64,000 nt of DNA from Leucobacter zeae (GTDB lineage: Bacteria > Actinomycetota > Actinomycetes > Actinomycetales > Microbacteriaceae): the NCBI RefSeq assembly GCF_016758175.1, contig NZ_QYAB01000002.1:186001-250000 (forward strand), in the 5' to 3' direction. Position 1 is the stretch's first letter, and each line of letters opens with the position of its first letter. Below are positions 58,953 to 64,000 of this stretch, in pieces. The notes under the pieces were generated by a model, which had not been told where the DNA came from, made no database searches, and worked only from the letters and a program-made list of their open reading frames with translations. Position numbers and translations under genes: made by a program.

Positions 58953-59627
58953 TCAGGCTGCGGGCTCGGTGCGGTGACGATGTTCGTCGGAGTAGGCGAG
59001 CACCGCGTCGAGCGTCGCCGTGCGGTGCGCCCGCGCGACGGCCTCGATCTCGGCCGCAGGCGCACGGCGCTCGATGAGATCGAGGATCCGCTCGTGCTCG
59101 TCGACCGACTCCTGCGCCCGGCCGGGCACGAAGCTGAAGGACGAGTTGCGGAGCACCTTCATGCGGCTCCAGCCCCGGTGCACCAGGTCGAGGATGTGGG
59201 GGTTCGGGCAGCTCTCGAAGAGCACGCTGTGGAACTCGAGGTTCAGCGCCGTGAACGACTGCGGGTCGAACGCCTCGAGGGTCGCGCGCATGGTGGCGTT
59301 GACCGCGCGGGCACGCTCGATCTGCTCAGCGGTGATGGCGGGTGCCGCGAGTGCGGTCGCGGCACCCTCGACGAGCGCGAGCGTCTGCATCGTGTGGAGG
59401 TACTCGGTCTCCTTGATGAGCGAGACCTGGGCCCCGACGTTGCGTTCGAACGTCACGAGCTGCTCGGCCTCCAGGCGGCGGATCGCCTCGCGTACCGGCA
59501 CGACCGACATCCCGAGCTCGTTCGCGATGGGCGCCAGCACCAGGCGGTAGCCCGGCACGTACTGGCCGTCGTCGATCCGTCCCCTGATCAGGCGGTAGGC
59601 CCGCTCCGACTTCGATTCGGCTGCCAT
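58953..59627 (-). CDS. GntR-family (FCD) regulator of the homoprotocatechuate genes
   Basis: 224 residues. HTH about 8-75 (SERAYRLIRGRIDDGQYVPG, then LGMSVVPVREAIRRLEAEQL), FCD domain with NLEFHSVLFES, DEHERILDLIE and ARAHRTATLDAVLA supplying likely metal-binding His residues. It starts 2 bp after the hpaG stop. The palindromes with GTATAC cores at 61200 and 62996, one per operon, are its probable targets. Effector would be homoprotocatechuate or a ring-cleavage product, by analogy with other hpa regulators. Confidence 0.9.
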   Translation of the reverse strand: MAAESKSERAYRLIRGRIDDGQYVPGYRLVLAPIANELGMSVVPVREAIRRLEAEQLVTFERNVGAQVSLIKETEYLHTMQTLALVEGAATALAAPAITAEQIERARAVNATMRATLEAFDPQSFTALNLEFHSVLFESCPNPHILDLVHRGWSRMKVLRNSSFSFVPGRAQESVDEHERILDLIERRAPAAEIEAVARAHRTATLDAVLAYSDEHRHRTEPAA

Positions 59628-59629
59628 GG

Positions 59630-61171
59630 TCAGGCCTGCGATCCTGCGGTCGTCGCCGCGCGGGAGCGCTCGTACTCCGCCCGCCAAGCCGCATTCATCG
59701 GGAACAGTCCGTCGACGGGGTGGCCCTCGGCCACGCGAGCGGCGACCCAGGCGTCCGCGTCCTCCTGGGCGGCGGCTTCGGCGGCGACCTCGGCGAGCAG
59801 TGCCGGCGGGATCACGATGACGCCGTCCCGGTCGCCCATGATGATGTCGCCCGGCTGCACGGCGGCCCCGCCGCAGGCGATCGTGACGTCGGTCTCCCAC
59901 GGCACGTGCTTGCGGCCAAGCACGCTCGGGTGCGCGCCCTGCGAGAAGACGGGGATGTCGAACTCCTCGACGGCCGCGAAGTCGCGCACGCCGCCGTCGG
60001 TGACGATGCCGACGGCTCCTCTGACCTGGGCGCGCAGGGCGAGCACGTCGCCGACCGTGCCGGTGCTCGGGATCCCGCGGGCCTCGACGACGATGACCTC
60101 ACCCGGCTCGACGGTGTCGAAGGCGCGCTTCTGGGCATTGAATCCGCCGCCGAACGCCGTGAACAGGTCGGGGCGGAACGGGATCATGCGGAGCGTCTTG
60201 GCGGTGCCGAGGATCGTGTCGCCCTCGTGATTCGGGTGCACGCCGTCGATGAAGATGTCGACGTATCCGCGTTTGCGCAGCGCTGCCGACACGGTCGCGA
60301 CCGCAACGCCGTCGAGCAGAGCGCGGATCTCGTCCGTGAGCGGCCCGGCCGAGGTCGGAGCAGCGGCCGCCGCGACGTCGGAATCCAGCGGCGACGCCTT
60401 GCCAGCGGCGACGGCAGCGGCGTGCGCCGCCTCGTCGCCCCAGGCCTCGACCCGCTGCCGGTCGTCGATCGCGGGCTTGGTGCCGAAGTCGCCGAAGGGC
60501 ACGACGCCCTGGACGACGGTGGTCGCGAGGCGCCCCGTCGTCGGCGCTCCGGCCGCTCCCGGTGCGTCGACTTCGACCTCGACCACGTCGCCGGGCACCA
60601 CGACGGAGGAGCCCGCCGGGGTGCCCGTGAGGATGACGTCGCCGGTCTCGAGCGTCATGTGCTGCGACAGGTCTGCGACGAGCTGGCCGAAGGGGAACTT
60701 GAGCGTGTCGCTCGTGTCGTCCTGCACGAGCTCGCCGTTGACCCAGGTGCGCACGCGCCAGGCGTCCTGCGCGATGCCGTCGGTCGGGATCGCGGCCGGG
60801 CCGATGGGGGTGAACCCGTCGCCGCCCTTGTTGCGCACGTTGGATCCCTTGTCGGCCGCGCGGAGGTCGTAGAGACCGAAGTCGTTCGCCGCCGTGACCT
60901 GCGCGACGTGCCTCCAGCCGTCCTCGGGCGAGACCCGGCGGGCGGGCTCTCCGATCACGAGGGCGACCTCGCCCTCGAACGCGAGCAGCTCGGTTCCGGC
61001 CGGCAGCTCGATCGTGCCGCCAGAGGGGGCGAGCGACGACGCCGGCTTGAAGAAGTAGGAGGGGAACTCCGGGGTGCGCCCGCGCTGCTCGATGCGCGAC
61101 GGGTAGTTCAGGTGGACGGCGATGATCTTGCCGGGCGTCTCGATGCCCAGCTCGGCGGATCCGTACGTCAT
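59630..61171 (-). CDS. FAH-RraA fusion protein (putative isomerase/decarboxylase of the homoprotocatechuate pathway)
   Basis: 513 residues with two unrelated domains. Residues ~1-245 are a fumarylacetoacetate-hydrolase fold (metal Glu in LLAFEGEVALVIG, ADKGSNVRNKGGDGFTPIGP, VILTGTPAGSSVVVPGD), as in HpaG. Residues ~270-505 are an RraA-like aldolase/decarboxylase domain (TVSAALRKRGY, GIVTDGGVRDFAAVEEF, AVQPGDIIMGDRDGVIVIP). Classical HpaG has two FAH-type halves, decarboxylase and isomerase; here an RraA domain replaces one half. RraA-like enzymes are known oxaloacetate decarboxylases and pyruvate aldolases, so the RraA part probably decarboxylates the oxo-trioate. ATG at 61171 has GAGG upstream; GTG at 61186 is an alternative. 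Confidence 0.88.
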   Translation of the reverse strand: MTYGSAELGIETPGKIIAVHLNYPSRIEQRGRTPEFPSYFFKPASSLAPSGGTIELPAGTELLAFEGEVALVIGEPARRVSPEDGWRHVAQVTAANDFGLYDLRAADKGSNVRNKGGDGFTPIGPAAIPTDGIAQDAWRVRTWVNGELVQDDTSDTLKFPFGQLVADLSQHMTLETGDVILTGTPAGSSVVVPGDVVEVEVDAPGAAGAPTTGRLATTVVQGVVPFGDFGTKPAIDDRQRVEAWGDEAAHAAAVAAGKASPLDSDVAAAAAPTSAGPLTDEIRALLDGVAVATVSAALRKRGYVDIFIDGVHPNHEGDTILGTAKTLRMIPFRPDLFTAFGGGFNAQKRAFDTVEPGEVIVVEARGIPSTGTVGDVLALRAQVRGAVGIVTDGGVRDFAAVEEFDIPVFSQGAHPSVLGRKHVPWETDVTIACGGAAVQPGDIIMGDRDGVIVIPPALLAEVAAEAAAQEDADAWVAARVAEGHPVDGLFPMNAAWRAEYERSRAATTAGSQA

Positions 61172-61199
61172 GGCAACCTCGCTCACTTGTTGTATTTCA

Positions 61200-61213
61200 A
61201 ATCATATACGATT
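61200..61213 (-). promoter_or_regulatory. Candidate GntR operator at the hpaG promoter
   Basis: AATCATATACGATT, sharing ATCRTATACGAT with the perfect palindrome at 62996-63009. On the minus strand it contains a -10-like TATGAT, so repressor binding would block the promoter. The downstream leader to the ATG is about 30 nt. Confidence 0.6.
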
Positions 61214-61262
61214 CTGGGCGATCGGGGAAGCGGGCCCGGCTCGGGGTTCTCCGGACCCGTCG

Positions 61263-61339
61263 CCAGGAGCACCGATCCAGCGAACGAATATCCGGATTCC
61301 CGGAGAATCGATATGCGTTCGCCGAATCGGTGCCGCTGG
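61263..61339. terminator. Long imperfect hairpin between hpaI and hpaG
   Basis: Main arms 61270-61292 and 61310-61332 match at 20 of 23 positions; CCAG/CTGG extend the outside, and GATTC/GAATC pair inside the loop. It lies 34 bp after the hpaI stop, before the hpaG promoter. Confidence 0.65.
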
Positions 61340-61372
61340 AGCACTGACCGCCTCCCGAATCGGCGACGGCCC

Positions 61373-62200
61373 TCAGTAGCTCGCGCGGGGTGCGTGGTCG
61401 GCGTCGTCCGCCGGGGTGAAGCGCTCGACCAGGGCCTCGGTCTGCCTGGCGAGGATCGCGACATCGGCGCCGACGGCGACGAACGACGCCCCTGCCGCGA
61501 GATACCGATCGGCGTCCGCCGGCACGAACGCGTTGACCCCGACCGGTTTGCCCGCGGCGACGCCGGCCTCGATCGCGCGGAGCACGCCCGCGACGACGTC
61601 CGGGTGGTTCTGCTGGCCGAGCAGGCCCATCGAGGCGGCGAGGTCCGAGGGTCCGACGAAGATCGCGTCGACGCCGTCGACCGCGACGATCCGCTCGACG
61701 TCGCCGACCGCGGTCGCCGACTCGATCTGCACCGTCAGGCTGATCGTGCCGCCTGCGCGGGCGAGGTACCCGTCGACGCGGTTCCAGCGCGCGGAGCGCG
61801 CGAGCGCCGATCCGACGCCGCGCACGCCGCCGCCCACCGACCCGTCCGGGTAGCGGACGGCGCGCACGATCTCGGCGGCCTGCTCGGCGGAGTCCACCAT
61901 GGGGATGAGCAGGTTCTGGGCGCCGAGGTCGAGGTACTGCTTGATGAGCACGGTGTCGCCGAAGGGCGGACGCACGAGCGGGGCCACGGGGTATGCCGAC
62001 ATCGCGTGCAGCTGCGCGAGTACGGATTCGATGCCGTTGGGGGAGTGCTCGGCGTCGAGCAGCACCCAGTCGCAGCCGCTGCCCGCCACGATCTCGGCGG
62101 TCACCGGGCTGCCGGCGCAGGCCCAGAGGCCGATGAGCGGGCGGTCCGCATCGGCCAGGCGCTCGCGGAGCGTCGGGGGGAGCGCTACACGAACCGGCAT
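61373..62200 (-). CDS. hpaI: HpaI/HpcH-family aldolase (2,4-dihydroxyhept-2-ene-1,7-dioate aldolase)
   Basis: 275 residues, class II pyruvate aldolase. Blocks: GLWACAGSPVTAEIVAGSGC, LLDAEHSPNGIES, LVRPPFGDTVLIKQYLDLGA, NLLIPMVDSAEQAAEIVRAV, VQIESATAVGDVERI and DAIFVGPSDLAASMGLLGQ (metal-binding Glu/Asp). It splits the last hpa intermediate into pyruvate and succinate semialdehyde. The C-terminal ~15 residues (TPADDADHAPRASY) are a hydrophilic tail. Its start lies inside hpaH (16-bp overlap), indicating tight coupling. Confidence 0.92.
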   Translation of the reverse strand: MPVRVALPPTLRERLADADRPLIGLWACAGSPVTAEIVAGSGCDWVLLDAEHSPNGIESVLAQLHAMSAYPVAPLVRPPFGDTVLIKQYLDLGAQNLLIPMVDSAEQAAEIVRAVRYPDGSVGGGVRGVGSALARSARWNRVDGYLARAGGTISLTVQIESATAVGDVERIVAVDGVDAIFVGPSDLAASMGLLGQQNHPDVVAGVLRAIEAGVAAGKPVGVNAFVPADADRYLAAGASFVAVGADVAILARQTEALVERFTPADDADHAPRASY

Positions 62201-62970
62201 GTCACCGACCCCAGCTCCGCGTAATCGGCGTGCACGGTGTCGCCGCGCTCCACCCACATCGGCTTCGTGAACGAGCCGGCGAGGATGATCTCCCCGGCCT
62301 CGAGGGACTGCCCGTGCTGGGCGAGCTTGTTCGCGAGCCAGGCGACGCCGAGCGCCGGGTGCCCGAGCACGGCGCCAGCGACGCCCGAATCCTCGATCGT
62401 CTCGTTGCGGTAGAGCAGCGCCTTCGCCCAGGTGAGGTCGAGCGCGTCGACGCGCACCGGGCGTCCCCCGACGACCATCGCCCCCATGGCGGCATTGTCG
62501 CTGATGGTGTCGACGATGGTGCGGCCCTCGAGCTCGAGGTGGGAGTTGAGGATCTCGATCGCCGGCACGACGTAGGCGGTCGCGTCGAGCACGTCGAAGA
62601 GCGTGACGTTCGGTCCGGCGAGCGGCTTCGCGAGCACGAAGGCGAGCTCGACCTCGATGCGGACGTTCGAGTAGCGATCGAACTCGAGCACGGCGCCCGA
62701 CTCGTGCACCATGTCGTCGTGGATGACCCCGTAATCGGGCTCCGAGATGCCGGTCGCCACCTGCATCACCTTGGAGGTGAGCCCGATCTTGTGTCCGACG
62801 AGCCGCGCGCCCGCGGAGATGCGACGGTCCGACCAGACCTTCTGGATCGCGTACGAGTCCTCGATCGCCATCTCGGGGAACCGGGACGTGAGCTTCGGCA
62901 GGACCGCGCGGTCCCGGTCGGCGCGGACGAGTTCGTCCGCGATGGATTCGATCTGGGTCTGGTCGAGCAC
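62185..62970 (-). CDS. hpaH: 2-oxo-hept-4-ene-1,7-dioate hydratase
   Basis: 261 residues, MhpD/HpaH hydratase family (FAH-like fold). Blocks: AIQKVWSDRRISAGARLVGH, KIGLTSKVMQ, the metal region VEVELAFVL-like RIEVELAFVLAKPL, and AVLGHPALGVAWLANKLAQ. It adds water to 2-oxohept-4-ene-1,7-dioate before HpaI cleavage. GTG at 62970 with GGAGG five nt upstream. First gene of the hpaH-hpaI operon; the operator palindrome is 26 bp upstream. Confidence 0.93.
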   Translation of the reverse strand: MLDQTQIESIADELVRADRDRAVLPKLTSRFPEMAIEDSYAIQKVWSDRRISAGARLVGHKIGLTSKVMQVATGISEPDYGVIHDDMVHESGAVLEFDRYSNVRIEVELAFVLAKPLAGPNVTLFDVLDATAYVVPAIEILNSHLELEGRTIVDTISDNAAMGAMVVGGRPVRVDALDLTWAKALLYRNETIEDSGVAGAVLGHPALGVAWLANKLAQHGQSLEAGEIILAGSFTKPMWVERGDTVHADYAELGSVTCRFV

Positions 62971-62995
62971 GAGGCCTCCGTTCGTTCGGTGTTCA

Positions 62996-63009
62996 GATCG
63001 TATACGATC
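62996..63009 (-). promoter_or_regulatory. Candidate GntR operator at the hpaH promoter
   Basis: GATCGTATACGATC, a perfect 14-bp palindrome; the same core is found before hpaG. The TATACG inside it may serve as -10 on the minus strand. In the 267-bp gap to the next gene it is the only clear signal besides the promoter at 63081. Confidence 0.65.
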
Positions 63010-63080
63010 CGGCTTCGCCGTGCCAGGATGAGTGCGCGACGCTCGCGCGACGGGCTCTCCGGCCCGCCGGAATCTGCGGG

Positions 63081-63108
63081 TTGTGTTTTTTGTCAACGTA
63101 CGTAGAAT
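63081..63108 (+). promoter_or_regulatory. Promoter of the oligopeptide-type binding protein gene
   Basis: -35-like TTGTGT (63081-63086), 16-bp spacer with the dyad ACGTACGT, -10-like TAGAAT (63103-63108). A T-run inside the spacer is unusual in this GC-rich sequence. About 125 nt of leader remain before the ATG at 63238. Confidence 0.45.
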
Positions 63109-63237
63109 GAAACTCGATGGTGCGGGATCCCCGGCGCTCGCCGCCACGGATCGGAGAACGGACTCCGACCGGAGCACGCGGCCGAGCGCCTCCTCAACCC
63201 TCACTCCGTCCATGTCCCACAATCGAGGAAGATCGAC

Positions 63238-64000
63238 ATGAAACAGACACTCACCGGCATCGCCGCCCTCGTCGGGGTGGCGCTCGCGCTGACCGCCTGC
63301 TCGGGAGGCGGAGCCGAGAGCGGAGGCGACGCGGCCTCCGGCGACGTCCGCCCGCTCAGTATCGGCAACTTCCTGGACGTCACGAACTGGGACCCGGCGA
63401 GCGCCGACCTCGGCTTCGACGCGCCCTACCTCTCTGCGGTCTACGACGCGCTCGTCACGATCGACGAGCACGGCGAGCCGCAGCCGGGGATCGCCACGAA
63501 GTGGGAGGTGTCTGACGACTTCTCGAAGGTCACCTTCGACCTCCGCACCGACGCCGAGTTCTCGGACGGCACTCCGGTCGACGCCGACGCGGTGGTCGCC
63601 TCGCTCGAGCACCTCAAGGAGGGCCCGACGGCGCAGGAGGCCTACAAGAAGGTCGACGCGATCTCGAAGGTCGACGACGACACGATCGAGTTCGCCATGT
63701 CGGCCCGCGACGACACGATGCTGTACCTCATGGGCCTCGGACGCAGCTACCTCGCCGCGCCGAGCGCGATCGACGCCGGCACGCTCTCGGAGACCCCCGT
63801 CGGTTCGGGGCCGTACACTCTGGGGGACGCGAGCGTGCCCGGCACGGAGTACGTATTCGACAAGGTCGCGGACCACTGGGACGCGGCGGTCTTCCCCTTC
63901 GACCCGCTCAAGATCACGCCGCTCAGCGACGCCACCGCCATGCTCAACGCCATGGAGGCCGAGCAGCTCAACGTCATCTACACCGACAAGAACGGCAGCG
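63238..64000 (+). CDS. Family 5 (peptide/nickel/opine-type) ABC substrate-binding lipoprotein (3' partial)
   Basis: The first ~254 residues are inside the window. Signal peptide MKQTLTGIAALVGVALALTA with lipobox LTAC, then the SBP_bac_5 pattern: LSIGNFLDVTNWDPASADLG, YDALVTIDEHGEPQPGIATK, FDLRTDAEFSDGTPVDADAV and PVGSGPYTLGD. It binds an oligopeptide-like or small polar ligand outside the membrane for a Dpp/Opp-type importer whose other genes should follow. Divergent from the hpaH operon; whether it imports a related aromatic compound is open. GAGGA precedes the ATG. Truncated by the window edge. Confidence 0.92.
   Translation, partial: MKQTLTGIAALVGVALALTACSGGGAESGGDAASGDVRPLSIGNFLDVTNWDPASADLGFDAPYLSAVYDALVTIDEHGEPQPGIATKWEVSDDFSKVTFDLRTDAEFSDGTPVDADAVVASLEHLKEGPTAQEAYKKVDAISKVDDDTIEFAMSARDDTMLYLMGLGRSYLAAPSAIDAGTLSETPVGSGPYTLGDASVPGTEYVFDKVADHWDAAVFPFDPLKITPLSDATAMLNAMEAEQLNVIYTDKNGS

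Noticed and set aside
57285-60230. 981-codon plus-strand open frame opposite hpaE, the GntR gene and hpaG
   Set aside because: Covers three well-defined minus-strand genes; no conserved motifs.
1-64000. rRNA and tRNA genes
   Set aside because: None recognised on either strand when reading the intergenic regions; short tRNAs would need a dedicated search to exclude fully.

Overview
The window comes from a high-GC actinobacterium, most likely Micrococcales and probably Microbacteriaceae (Leucobacter-like). This rests on the very strong G/C third-position bias on both strands, ATGA/GTGA start-stop overlaps inside operons, an actinobacterial Kgd-type 2-oxoglutarate enzyme, an adrenodoxin-reductase-type ferredoxin reductase, and a homoprotocatechuate dioxygenase of the Brevibacterium/Arthrobacter type. 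No rRNA, tRNA, integrase, transposase or CRISPR array was seen. Most of the 64 kb is catabolic: amino acids, amines and an aromatic acid, each module with its own GntR or IclR regulator.

Layout. 1-2.5 kb: end of a liv-type ABC importer operon (+). 3.1-10.1 kb: a seven-gene minus-strand operon resembling 4-hydroxyproline catabolism (DapA-like deaminase, epimerase, OCD-family reductase, GntR, three-subunit flavin/Fe-S dehydrogenase); a second proline-racemase-family gene and a divergent DMT exporter follow to 12.3 kb. 12.5-23.4 kb: an amine-catabolism region in which an APC permease, a gamma-glutamyl hydrolase, a separate flavodoxin and its reductase, a cytochrome P450, a glutamine-synthetase-like ligase, a binding protein without signal peptide, two more glutamine-amidotransferase-fold hydrolases and a Cache-domain protein plus GntR regulator sit together. 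Two of its promoters share an unusual spacer sequence. This is the best candidate for an undescribed system: gamma-glutamylation coupled to flavodoxin-driven P450 oxidation.

23.5-40.5 kb is mostly housekeeping: Kgd, two CNNM/CorC membrane proteins, two lipoproteins, a MacB-type tripartite ABC system, MetX and MetY, an SDR and uracil-DNA glycosylase. 40.7-55.2 kb is a histidine-utilisation (hut) region: permease, HutG, HutH, IclR regulator, then an inserted NCS1 permease / aminotransferase / IclR module and a gene remnant, then HutI, HutU and a second permease. Three near-identical palindromes lie in front of hutG/hutH and hutU. 56-63 kb is a homoprotocatechuate meta-cleavage cluster (HpaD, HpaE, GntR, a FAH-RraA fusion, HpaI, HpaH) with matching GTATAC-type palindromes at both promoters. 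The window ends inside a lipoprotein ABC binding protein.

Intergenic spaces carry many long hairpins. One set has the same architecture with compensatory arm changes. A separate 31-nt inverted repeat occurs several times and in one place has grown into a 27-bp tandem array.

Functions are assigned from motifs and gene context by eye; no database search was run. Operators and promoters are inferred from pattern only.
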